From: Dryocosmus kuriphilus
Taxonomy: Eukaryota; Arthropoda; Insecta; Hymenoptera; Cynipidae
Assembly: GCA_038277395.1 (NCBI GenBank)
Contig: CM076193.1
Location: forward strand, 95,061,583-95,125,582
Reading direction: 5' to 3'
DNA length: 64,000 nt
The number at the start of each line of letters is the position of its first letter. Position 1 is the first letter of the stretch. This document shows, piece after piece, positions 12,052 through 21,778 of the stretch. The notes under the pieces were generated by a model. It saw only the letters and a list, made by a program, of their open reading frames with translations. It was not told the origin of the DNA and made no database searches. A program made the translations under genes and the position numbers.

Positions 12052-12560
12052 TATTGCAAGGTTTTAGTTAAATGAATTGGATTTTTAGCATATTACTCTG
12101 TTGTGTTAAAGAATATTTCAAAGTTTCTTACAGTAGATTATAAAACATATGTAGGTGATTTATTTGGTAGATTGATTGCAGTCACTTGAAATAGAAATAA
12201 TACCTTCAAATAATTTCAATCATTAATGAAATAAGAGAGGCTAGCGTTATTAAATAATATTTTTATTAGCTAATTTTTAACAGCCTAAAAGCTCGTTTAT
12301 TATTTCCAACAGTAGAATTAACACATGTAATATACGTAATTGTAAATTTTATCTCCTTAATTTATAAAAAACTGATAAAATATACCCAGAATGGTACTAA
12401 GTATGCAATGTCTTTCTATTACTCTATAATATATAGTTCTTTTAATAAGTTAAATTCAATGTGATTTTTTAAACATTATAAGTACTACTCATCTTCATTT
12501 CTTTTACCCGAACTCATTCTGCTTATTATTATTATTTTTAGAATTTAAGAGATCTAAGAC
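12052..12560 (+). repeat. Repeat family R, copy 3
   Basis: From 'attgcaaggttttagttaaatg' this parallels copy 4 at 12777, an offset of 725 bp. It contains the fossil coding end 'aatgaaataagagaggctag' followed by the conserved 3' region. Confidence 0.65.
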
Positions 12561-12679
12561 TTGCAATAATATAATCATGACAATAAAGAAGAATGCATTC
12601 TACCTCACACATTTCACACTCCAAGCGTCGAGGGACTTTGACACTCGTCGAGTTCTCGGGAATCGCCATCCAAACCAAC

Positions 12680-12776
12680 ACAAGCTTTCAAATTTGGATT
12701 TTTTTGGTGTATCATTTAGATCTGTCCGAAAACATCCCCTTTTCTAAATATATTTTTGTCATACCTTTTACTGTTT
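12680..12776 (+). repeat. Family S unit between R copies 3 and 4
   Basis: This holds 'atcatttagatctgtccgaaaac' and 'ccttttactgttttcaagtat', matching about 11960-12050. Together with the adjoining R copies it shows that an S+R composite was duplicated in tandem. Confidence 0.6.
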
Positions 12777-13320
12777 TCAAGTATTGCAAGGTTTTAGTTA
12801 AATGAATTGGATTTTTAGCATATTACTCTGTTGTGTTAAAGATTATTTCAAAGTTTCTTACAGTGGATTATAAAATTTATGCAGCTGATTTATTTGGTAG
12901 ATTGATTGCGGTTACTGGAAACAAAAAATAATGTCTTCAAACAATTCCAATCGTTAATGAAATAAGAGAGGCTAGCCTTATTGAATAATATTTTTTTATT
13001 AGCTGACTTTTAACAGCTTCGAAGCTCGTTTATTATTTCCAACAGTAGATTTAACACATGTAATATACGTGATTGTAAATTTTATCTCCTTAATTTATAA
13101 AAAACTGATAAAATAGACCCAGCATGGTACTAAGTATGCAACGTCTTTCTATTACTTTATAATATATAGTTCTTTAAATAAGTTAAATTCAATGTGATAT
13201 TTTAAAGATTATAAGAACTACTCATCTTCATTTCTTCTACCGAACTCATTTCGTTTATTATTAAAATGTAAGAGATCTAAGATTTGTAATAATATAACCA
13301 CGAAAATAATGAAGAATGCA
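12777..13320 (+). repeat. Repeat family R, copy 4
   Basis: A tandem partner of copy 3 (725 bp period). Its fossil end reads 'aatgaaataagagaggctag' then 'ccttattgaataa', with the same downstream region as the other copies. Confidence 0.65.
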
Positions 13321-13324
13321 AAAA

Positions 13325-14012
13325 AATCGTGTAATTTTGAAATTTTTTTAGCCTATCATTTAGATCAGCTCGAGAAACTTTCCCCTTGTCCTAATCCCTT
13401 TTTCCATATCGCTTAGCGTTTTCGAGATATCTGCAAATTTTGAGAAATGCAAAAAAATAAAAAAAAATCTTGGAATTTTGAAATTTTTGGAGTGTATCAT
13501 TTATTTCAGTTCAAAAAACTTCCCCCATGTCCTAATCCCTTTTGTCATATCTCTTACGGTTTTCGAGATATTAATAATTTTGTAAATTACAAAAATTTTG
13601 GAATTTTGAAAACATTTTTAGCGTATCGGATAGATTGGTTCGAAAAACCGTTCTTTTAGAATGAAAATTTTGTCCGTTTTTGCGTAGCTCTTACCGTTTT
13701 TGAGATACCTCCAACTTTTGAAAATTCAAAAAATCAAAAATTTTGGAATTTTGAAAATTTGTTTAGTCTATCATTTAGATAAATCTGAGGACGTACCCCT
13801 TTTTTCGTAGCACCAAAATTTTGTCCATTTTTGCGTAGATCTTACCGTTTTCGAGATATCTGGAAATTTTGTAAAATGCAACAAAGAAATAAAAAAAATC
13901 TTGGAATTTGAAATTTTTTTAGTCTACCATTTAGATCAGTCCAAGAAACTTCCCCCCCCCCCACCCCCTGTCCTAATCCCTTTCTTCATATCTCTAACCG
14001 TTTTTTTTTTTC
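13325..14012 (+). repeat. Family S tandem array, ~140-150 bp unit, about five copies
   Basis: The motif 'ccgttttcgagatat' (with variants) recurs at about 13418, 13557, 13694, 13845 and 13998. Each is preceded by 'atatctctta' or 'gtagctctta' and followed by an A-rich 'aaattttggaattttgaaa' tract and 'tatcatttagat'. Units are divergent in sequence but constant in architecture. A poly(C) run sits at about 13951. The short frames in it are not conserved. Confidence 0.75.
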
Positions 14013-14825
14013 GATATTTGGAAAATTGCATACAGTAGCGCCGTCTGTCATCATCAGAAATAAGTTTGTCGTGGTATACTTCTGGTAACAACTATCATTT
14101 GCCAGTCCAGCCTCAGAATTCTACCTTACCGACTGTGGATTAATACAGGCTTCAGCAGCGGACATTGGTACCATCTATCCGCGACAACAATAAGCTTGCT
14201 GTGGTGAAACTCTGCCTTACCGACCGAGGGTAATTCCAACTGTCGATAACTTAGCACAGACACGAACCACTGAGGGAACAGTAGCGCTATCTGTCGGCGA
14301 AAGTGCGATGCTTGTCATGGTGACCTAGAACCCGCCTAGCAAATTTGAAATAAATGTTCATGAAATATTTTAAATATTCTCCGAAAAATTAAAATGTACT
14401 ACTTATATATTGTCTAATTCTAATTAATAATATAATTAGTGGTTCTAAAACAGAAATAACCTAGCAAATATTTTCGCGACTCCGAAAGCGAAATAAACAC
14501 CTGAAATTTTCACATTAATTGAAAATTTTAAAATCGTGTATATAGAAATAATAGAAAAACTTCATTAAAAGTCAATATAAATCACATTCACTTCCATACA
14601 ATTTATATTTTGTAAATTTGGAAAGGTAAATTCATATATTTTAATTATAAAAATGGAAAAAATGTCTAATTTAAAATCTTTTTCGTTGACTTCTTCTCTG
14701 TACAGAAAAATTTGGAATTAAAAAATTGATTTTTCTGAATGATTGCAACTTGTGTCCTCTTTGTCTCACGTATCAATTTTTGTTACTTTTCTGTTTCATC
14801 TCTAAGTTCAGAAATCTGCTCACAT
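14013..14825. other. Non-coding stretch with a duplicated 'agtagcgc' motif
   Basis: 'acagtagcgccgtctgtc' near 14032 recurs as 'acagtagcgctatctgtcgg' near 14279, with related 'gacattggtaccatctatc' between, so a short diverged duplication is present. From 14340 on the sequence is AT-rich with no supported gene. Confidence 0.4.
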
Positions 14826-16222
14826 AGTTGGCACATTCTCATCACGCGCGTAAGACTGAGCGCGACTAGGGCGCGCGATCTGGTGGACGTCGCGCTTCGC
14901 GCTCGGATGTTTTTGGTCCTCGCACTTCGTGCTCGTTTTTCGTTACTTGGATCTTAAACTTTCAAAAGAGCTCATTTTAATGAAATTATTAAATGTGTAT
15001 TTTGTTAAAAATTAGAAACAAAATTATTTTACTTAAGTCTCTATCGGCCTTAAGGAATACATTCTCATCACCACACTCGCGCTTCGCGCTCGACAGTTAA
15101 TTTTTTTTTAAATCCATTGTCGATTAGTAAATTTTTTTGTGGTTTTCTAAATTTTCACAATGCAGATTTTCGATTCTTAAAAGTAAAACGATGAGCCCTA
15201 TAAAAAATGAAAACGTGAAATGAAACATGGAGATTTTATGAAAACTTGGGGACTCAAGTTTTACATAAATCTAATACCTTCTCTGATGAGAATATAAGAA
15301 TTGCATTTTTTAACCAAACTATATAAAAAAAAATCTGCCCGCTTCACGGGCACATTCTCATCGCGCGCTTCGCGAGAAGTATGACCGCGCTTAGGGCGGG
15401 CGTCTGTTGACATTCGCGACTCGCGCTCGATAAGTTATTCACCTCGCGCTACGCGCTCGGTGTTTTTGGATCGTATAAACCTTTAAATTAAAAATTCCAC
15501 AAGACATTATTTTACTTAAGGCTCTATCGCCCCTAAGGAATACATTCTCATCATGACACTCGCGCTTCGCGCTCGATAATTACATTTTTTTAAAACACAT
15601 TGTAGATTGGTAAAGTTCTTTAGTGATTTTCCAAATTTTCACAATAGAGGATTTCGATTCTTAAAAGTAAAACCATGAGTCTTATAAATAAATTTTGTAG
15701 CTCTTTCCAAGGTGAACAATTTTGCTTGTTAATATTTTCTCATATCTTGCACAGTTTTCCTGAAAAGTGTTTTTCTTTATACTTCATAACATATTTCACG
15801 AATAACTCAAAAACTACGCGCCTGCTCAAAAAAATGACAGAGAGAAAATTTGTAGATCTTTTTAAAGGTGAACGTCTTTGTTTATTATTATTTTTCCGTA
15901 TCTTGCATAGTTTGGCGGGAAATTTGAAATTTTTTATTTTTAATAACGTTTTATAGATTAAAACAAAAACCGTGCATTTTATCAAAAAATGGTTAAAACA
16001 AAATTTGTAAATCTTTTCAAATTGAACAACTTTGTTCTTTACCATTTTTTTTTATATTGAATATTTTGGGGGGAAACTACAGTTTTTTAATTTTAATAGC
16101 GTTTTCTTGATTAAAACAAAAACCGTTCATTTTATCAAAAAACCGTTAAGACAAAATTTGTAGATTTTTCTGAGATGAACAATTTCACTCTCTTACATTT
16201 TTTTGTATTTCTCATAGTTTTT
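14826..16222 (+). mobile_element. Family X modules, copy a (two heads plus 153-bp tandem body)
   Basis: The module head begins ACATTCTCAT followed by GC-rich palindromes such as GCGCTTCGCGC. It appears at about 14832, 15059, 15350 and 15543. The body from about 15694 consists of degenerate ~153 bp units starting at about 15694, 15851, 16006 and 16157. Each has a TTTGTAGATCTTTT start, a GAACAACTTTGTT-like block, a GGCGGGAAA-like block and a KTKTVHF-like A-rich end. The same order recurs at 30181-31231 and, inverted, at 31537-32760. No intact ORF is shared, so X is treated as a non-autonomous mobile repeat. It is broken at about 16222 by the gypsy-like relic. Confidence 0.6.
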
Positions 16223-16329
16223 AGTCTGATGCTCCCGTATTTAGAAAGAATCACAGCGTCCTGCCAGACTTAGGACCTGCGCAATCGACCTTTAAAGGCA
16301 ATAGCCCACCTAAAAGCGCACCCCCGCGT

Positions 16330-17060
16330 TTACATTCGACGGGGCAAGCGTTCCTGATTCGAAGGGTAACTCTCGTGCTGGAGTCGGAGTATGATTTGGC
16401 AAAAACCATCCCCTAAACGTATCACAAGCTGTTACAGAACGCGAAACAAACAACGCGGCAGAAATCAAAGCAGGCACGATAGCTGCTCAGAGGGCTACAA
16501 GCGCAGGAATCCAACAGCTTCGAATTAATACAGATTCCAAGTTTCTCATCGACAGCGCAACTGTCTGGATGCCTAAATGGGAAGAAAACGGCTGGGAAAC
16601 TGCCGCAAGAAAGCCCGTTGTTAACAAGGCCGAATTCTTAGAACCAAAGAACGCTTTAGAACCCTTGCAGGTGACATGGAATTATGTTCCTGGCCACCAA
16701 GGGATAGAAGGAAATGAAGAAGCAGATAAATTGTCAAAAGAAGGAACAGAGCAACATTGTGTACAAGAAACCAGCACCTTCCAGACAGAAACGTTAAATT
16801 TTCACCATAAGGACTCTACGCCTCCGCAAGAAGTCATAGTGGATATCAGCCCACCTCAGGTTGACAAAGAAGACAGCGATGTTGAGGAAATTCACAGACT
16901 CAATCCGAAGGACTTACAGGAATCATTAAACAAGTTTAATGAATTCCTTGCAGAGCACCAATCCTGGTTCTGGGATGACGGAGGCTTTGATTCTGTTATC
17001 CAGATTCCTTGTACTCGTGTTTCTGAAGGTGAAAATGATGAGGAACTTTTGAAGAATTGA
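16330..17060 (+). pseudogene. RNase H1-type domain plus acidic extension
   Basis: One frame runs from about 16330 to the stop at 17060. The RNase H catalytic set is visible: Asp in AFTFDGAS, Glu in TNNAAEIKAG, Asp in NTDSKFLID, and the His/Asp region VTWNYVPGHQGIEGNEEADK. The WMPKWEENGW…NKAEF segment is typical of cellular RNase H1 rather than the usual gypsy RNase H. A TGA stop at 16392-16394 sits between the first Asp and the Glu. After the domain the frame continues for over 100 residues of acidic sequence with no recognised fold. It overlaps the next frame at 17057, where a frameshift is likely. No reverse transcriptase precedes it. Confidence 0.75.
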
Positions 17061-17605
17061 AAAGGCAAGATCCCTGCGGAGAATTTGATGATGATGAATT
17101 CACGCTCAAAGTAGACAGCTTCTTAAAGGCTTTTGAAGAACATAAAAAATCTCTACAGGAGGTCGACAATGTAAATAAACTAGATCAACCAGAGGTCCCT
17201 ACAACCTTCGGCTGTAGCAAAGTCGTAGCACCTCAGCGACGAAGTACCGTGCGTTTTGCGGGCGTCCCCCGAAGAAATTATTCTCCTCAGACAAAAGATC
17301 CTGTATCGCGGAAATCACTCTTCACAACCCCCTTGCCTTCCATAGTACCGGTAGCACGGTCAACACCCTTTATGCAAACTACAAGCGGGGAAAAAGAACT
17401 CAGTAGTCCAATGGGAGAGAAAGAAGATTATCAACCACGAAGGTTACAATGGTCCAAACCTCCACAAAAGATGACATTGCCTGCACCGGGTTCAAGACTG
17501 AATCTTGAGGTACCCTATATAGACCCACCGACGTCTTCGGATGAAAAAAACGGATCCTTCGAAATTCACTTAGACAAAACTGAAGGTTCTAATATAAACC
17601 GTTAA
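17057..17605 (+). pseudogene. Proline/serine-rich linker of the pol-like polyprotein
   Basis: 182 codons are open in the frame that overlaps the end of the RNase H frame. The sequence is acidic at the start (GEFDDDEFTLKVDSFLKAF), then basic and rich in Pro/Ser/Thr, with no domain I recognise. It most likely continues the acidic extension after a frameshift and leads towards the macro-like domain. It could be a linker or a lineage-specific accessory segment. It is low-complexity and probably disordered. Confidence 0.4.
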
Positions 17606-17623
17606 TGGAAAGAGCCCTTGACA

Positions 17624-17990
17624 TATCGCCGTGACAATTACGTCCATTTTATTTCAGCAGACTGCGAGCCTACGAATTCGATCGCAAACCTCCCAGTGGC
17701 TACCGAGCGTCTTGATCTATAAGACCTCTGGGAAAGCCGTCCTTAGAAGGGACAAATCCTGATCACTCCTGACGGTCAATACAAAACGTATTCTATCGTT
17801 GTAAAAACAAGACATTTTGATGAACTTGACTGGAAGGACGTGATTACGGGACTAAGAAACCTTCGCCTCGCTCTAGAAAAAGATGAACAGAAAACATGCC
17901 GTATGGCAAATTCAGGAGACTTGCTTCGTCCGCTGCCCCAAGATAAATGCTTAACACCTTGGCCCCTATTCTCCGGGGTAGTAATATCCA
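17624..17990 (+). pseudogene. OARD1-like macro domain in a retroelement
   Basis: A frame beginning near 17624 reads NYVHFISADCEPTNSIA, then …GQILITPDGQYKTYSIVVKT, then TRHFDELDWKDVITGLRNL and a run of RxLALEKDE. This order matches the OARD1/C6orf130 branch of macro domains: an 'AHCISEDC…GIA' start, an 'IYYLITK' strand and a 'SLExLR' helix. The family binds ADP-ribose or removes O-acetyl-ADP-ribose and ADP-ribosyl esters. In-frame stops lie at 17720-17722 and 17744-17746, and a frameshift falls near 17970. The expected GCGLD catalytic loop is not obvious, so activity is doubtful even in an intact parent. The position directly before the integrase zinc finger suggests it is part of the same polyprotein. 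Confidence 0.55.
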
Positions 17991-18295
17991 GATCACCCTT
18001 TGTCATGGTAGAATTGAAGTGCCCCCGGAGGACTTAAGACACGAAATAATCACAAGGGTGTGACAAAAACGTATAGGCTGATCAGGGAACGATTCACATG
18101 GCCCGGCTTGCGGGACCAGATAACCAACTACATACGAAATTGTCGCAGTTGCCTAGAGAATAAGCTCATGCGAGCCCGTACACACGAGCCGATGGTGACC
18201 ACCGATACACCATTTGGTGTATTTGACAAAGTGTCACTTGACACTGTCAAAAAACTCCCTACAACTCCGAATGGGAACCGGCATATACTAACTAT
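17991..18295 (+). pseudogene. Integrase, N-terminal part (zinc finger and first catalytic Asp)
   Basis: Downstream of the macro-like region, HKGVTKTYRLIRERFTWPGL followed by NYIRNCRSCLENK is the typical gypsy integrase HHCC finger. The segment normally carrying the first His is missing: sequence jumps from a PPEDLRHEII-like stretch to HKGVTKT, consistent with a small deletion near 18050. The core begins with FDKVSLDTVKK, whose Asp is the first catalytic residue. The frame is then cut at 18295 by a DNA transposon; the gene resumes at 21779. Confidence 0.8.
18288..18295 (+). repeat. Target site duplication CTAACTAT (left)
   Basis: The 8 bp immediately left of the nested transposon are repeated exactly at 21771-21778 on its right. 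Confidence 0.9.
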
Positions 18296-21200
18296 TAGGC
18301 TGGGGCGAAAAACCAACATTGTGCGTCCAGGAAATGCCTGCATGGGGAAAAGTGGCCCAGTCCAATCCGAAACTCAGCGCACTTTGAAATTTTGAAAACG
18401 GATAATATCTTCAGTCTGTTCTTTGAGGGTGAAATCTCGAAATTTCACTAAAAAACACTAAAATTCAAGGTTTTGCAAAAATGGGCTTAAATTCGATACC
18501 GATGCCTTCCAAGGGTGAATTTACGATGAAAAGTCATCAGAGGGTACTTAGAGGTCCGTACCGAGTCGCCAAAGTCATCCCGTGCCAATCCTCATGGAGG
18601 GGAAAGTGACTCAAAATTGCGTATTTTCGAGTAAAACGCTTAAATACTTGTGCGGTCCCTGGGTCATGTCTGTCTACGAGCACACGAGCGTCTGTGCCAC
18701 CTCTACACTGAAGCTTGACCCCCCCCTCCCCCCGGTCTCCTTCTTCCCTCCCCCTCCCTCTCCCTCTGGTCGAGCGTTGTCGAGACTTTTCAGAACCTGT
18801 CAATGGCTCGTACTGTCGGCTCACGCCTAATGTTCGTTCACTCGCAGGTGCTAGTCGACGTTGTTGTTATAGTTTCTTCTTATTGTCTCGGCGTTGGTTC
18901 TTTTGGTGGTAGAGATTCTGGTTCTGCCTGCATTCCCCTCTTTGGTTTCTATGCCACAGCATGTCGAAATTCGCAAAGAGAGACTTTGTGCAGTGCCCTA
19001 TATTTGGTCCTCAAAAAGATTTTGGTCCGAACGTTTTGCCAACGAGGGCTGACGTTCTGCGATGTTGTCAGAAGGTTCGAAGGCAAAAGGGCTGTCTTTC
19101 AGAAAAAGACAAGGAGCCTTCGTTCGGAGACATTGCCGACGAAGTCCGTTTCAAACTAATAGTTATTTGGGAATCTGCTTCTATCCCAACGGTCTCAGAG
19201 CAGCGCATGAAGGAATGTCTCACAAATCTTCATAAAAAATACACTATGTTGAAAAAATCATTGAAGAGTAAAACAACTTCTCAAAGTAATAAGGATGAGA
19301 AAATCGCCGCCTTCAAATAGTACTGCTCTGAATTATTTAATATAGCCGCTTGTAAGTGCGTTGGCTTGTCTAGGTGCTCCTGTCCCAAGGAAAAGAAGGT
19401 TCCAGCCATAGAGCATACCTTCTATCTTGACCAAAGAGGTAAAAGACTCATGGAAATCGCCAGCGTAGATGTCTCTGAAAGAAAAAAAATACATAAGAAA
19501 GCAGAACGTAATGCAAAAAGAGGCAGACTTGAACGGGGAGAGGGTGGGGAAAGCGTTCCTACTGCATCGGCCTCCACATCTTCCTCTACGATTGGTATGG
19601 ATATAGATTTAGATTCCTTCTTTGAGGAAGGTGAAGGGGATAATCATCCTCCTGAAATTAAGGTAAAGGTTGATGCTTCTACCGATGATGACGATTTTCA
19701 CTACATACCACGCAGACTTGTACAGAGAAAATCATCGCAGGCCAGACTTGACTTATCTGAAGCCGCAGTAGTTGCTCAAAGATATGGTATAAGTCAACGG
19801 GCTGCGGCACATTTAAGCTCGTCTGTGCTCCTCGCTGCCAATCGAGCAGGTATGATCTCCCCGGATATTTCTCAAGAAGTACCTGAGTGTCTAGTCATAG
19901 ATAAAAGTAAGATAAGGCGCGAGAAAATTAAAACAGGCTCCAAGCTGAAGGAGGAATCACGCCATGAGGATTCTATTCGTGGCTTATACTTTGATAGTCG
20001 GAAAGACGAAACATTGACAGCCTCCGGATTTATTAAGGAGGAACACATATCTTTGGTGGCCGAACCAGGTTCTAAATATGTAGGCCATGTCGTTACATCA
20101 TCGAGACATGCCCAAGATGAGTGTGATTCTATTTATAATTACGTAACAACAGAACTGAGTGGAGGTTTCGATGCAGTGGTAGTCGTGGGCTGTGACGGAC
20201 GGTACAAATACGAATACGGGCTGGAAGGGAGGAATTATTCGTCTACTAGAGGAACGACTTGATCGTCCCTTGCAATGGGTTGTCTGTCTATTACATTTCA
20301 ATGAGCTACCGTTCAGAAGTCTTTTCGTATTTATTGACGGACCTACCTCTGGTCCGAACAAATACTCAGGGCCAATAGGGGGACAACTTCCAACTTGTGA
20401 GACCCTCGATGTTGTAAAGTTTAAACAAGTTGAGTGTGACTTACCTGAGATTGAGCCCACTGATCTCAGCTCAGATCAAAGGTGACTTTATGAGATATCA
20501 GATGCCATACGGTCCGGAGCGTGCTCTCCTGAGCTGGCCTCCCGGAAGATAGGCCCCATCAACGTGGCTCGCTGGCTAACAACTGCAAATAGAATTCTGA
20601 GATTATGCATATCAGCAAAAAGACCCACAAAGAAACTGCAAGTAATAGTTGAATACTTACTCACAGTATACGTACCTCAGTGGTTCCACACCAGACGGGA
20701 TAAGTCTATCGCTGATGTGAGTCGGCACCTCTTCCAAGCAATCAAATTGTCAAGGTTTCTTCCTCTGAAGTACCGAAATGTGGTAAACACTTCCATTCAG
20801 ACAAACAACTTCTCTGCCATGCCAGAAAATATACTTCTTGGAATGGTAACCGACCCTAGGCTTACCATTCGCCAAGACGCACTCACCAAAATCCTGGAAG
20901 CAAAACATAAGCAACAGACAACTGTTAGATACAATATTGTGCCAAAAATTAATTTTGGAGCTAATGATTACACAGAAATGATTGATTGGGAACAGACAGA
21001 TGTTTCACTTACCGTACCTCCAGTTTTAATTCATATAACAGAGGATGAACTTACCGCTAAGCTATCTATGGCCGATGGCTTGGTACCAGACTGGGACTTT
21101 ACATCTTTCCCTTGTCACACAGTAGCGGTGGAAAGAACTGTTAGACTGGTAACAGAGGTGTCCAAACAAGGCATCGGTCCCGACGCTCGGGACCGACAGA

Positions 21201-21770
21201 TACGCGCCACACTTGTTTCTCGAAAGACTGTCAACTTATTTGATACTAAGAAAGACTTTGTGGGTATAATTAATGACTTTGAGACTTAAATAAGCACGTT
21301 CTACATATGGTTGATTGGTTGGGTAGGGCGTGGGTGGAGCCCGATGTGCAGCCACCTCCACGTGGTGGGCTCTGGGTCACTCGAAGTAGTAGAACTCAGT
21401 GAGCTAGGAGCTGCACAAGTATTTAAGCGTTTTACTCGAAAATACGCGATTTTGAGCCATTTCCCCCTCCATGAGGGTTGGCATGGGATGACTTTGGCGA
21501 CTCGGTACGGACCTCTAAGTACCCTCTGATGACATTTCATCGTAAAGTCACCCTTGGAAGGCATCGGTATCGATTTCAAGCCCATTTTTGCAAAACCTTA
21601 AATTTTAGTGTTTTTTAGTGAAATTTCGAGACTTCACCCTCAAAGAACAGACTGAAGATATTATCCGATTTCAAAATTTCAAAGTGCCCTGAGTTTCGGA
21701 TTGGACTGGGCCACTCTTCCGCACCCAGGCGTTTCCTGGACGCACAATGTTGGTTTTTCGCTCCAGCCTA
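18296..21770 (+). mobile_element. 3475-bp TIR DNA transposon, copy 1, nested in integrase
   Basis: The left end reads TAGGCTGGGGCGAAAAACC and the right end is its near-perfect inverse (…CGCTCCAGCCTA). Inverted similarity extends for about 355 bp at each end (18296-18651 and 21415-21770). 8-bp direct repeats CTAACTAT flank it. A transposase-like gene lies inside on the plus strand. The second copy at 51779-55253 has exactly the same span. The 8-bp TSD and the transposase signature fit the broad hAT/P-type group, but the ends do not look like a named hAT or P terminus. Confidence 0.9.
18961..21289 (+). pseudogene. Transposase-like gene of the 3475-bp element, copy 1
   Basis: The gene would be roughly 775 codons from Met at 18961 to TAA at 21287-21289. 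Landmarks include MSKFAKRDFVQCPIFGP, a Cys cluster (CKC…SRCSCPKEKK, with the second Cys region giving CVGLSRCSC here), a polyacidic linker (LDSFFEEGEG), a helix-turn-helix-like stretch (AQRYGISQRAAAHLSSS), a DG-x-NTNTG region with a candidate first Asp, VVCLLHFNE (C-x2-H), PENILLG, and FPCHTVAVERTVRLVTE with candidate catalytic Glu. This DDE plus C-x2-H pattern resembles hAT/P-type transposases. Compared with copy 2, lesions are a TAG stop at 19318-19320, a 4-bp insertion near 20200 inside the DG-x-NTNTG motif, and a TGA stop at 20483-20485. I recall close relatives as uncharacterised arthropod proteins. Confidence 0.7.
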
Positions 21771-21778
21771 CTAACTAT
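21771..21778 (+). repeat. Target site duplication CTAACTAT (right)
   Basis: The right copy of the 8-bp duplication; integrase coding sequence continues directly after it. Confidence 0.9.

Noticed and set aside
15675..16045. Overlapping 93- and 101-codon frames on both strands, recurring at 30317 and 32162
   Set aside because: They are parts of the family X repeat; stops differ between copies and both strands are equally open.
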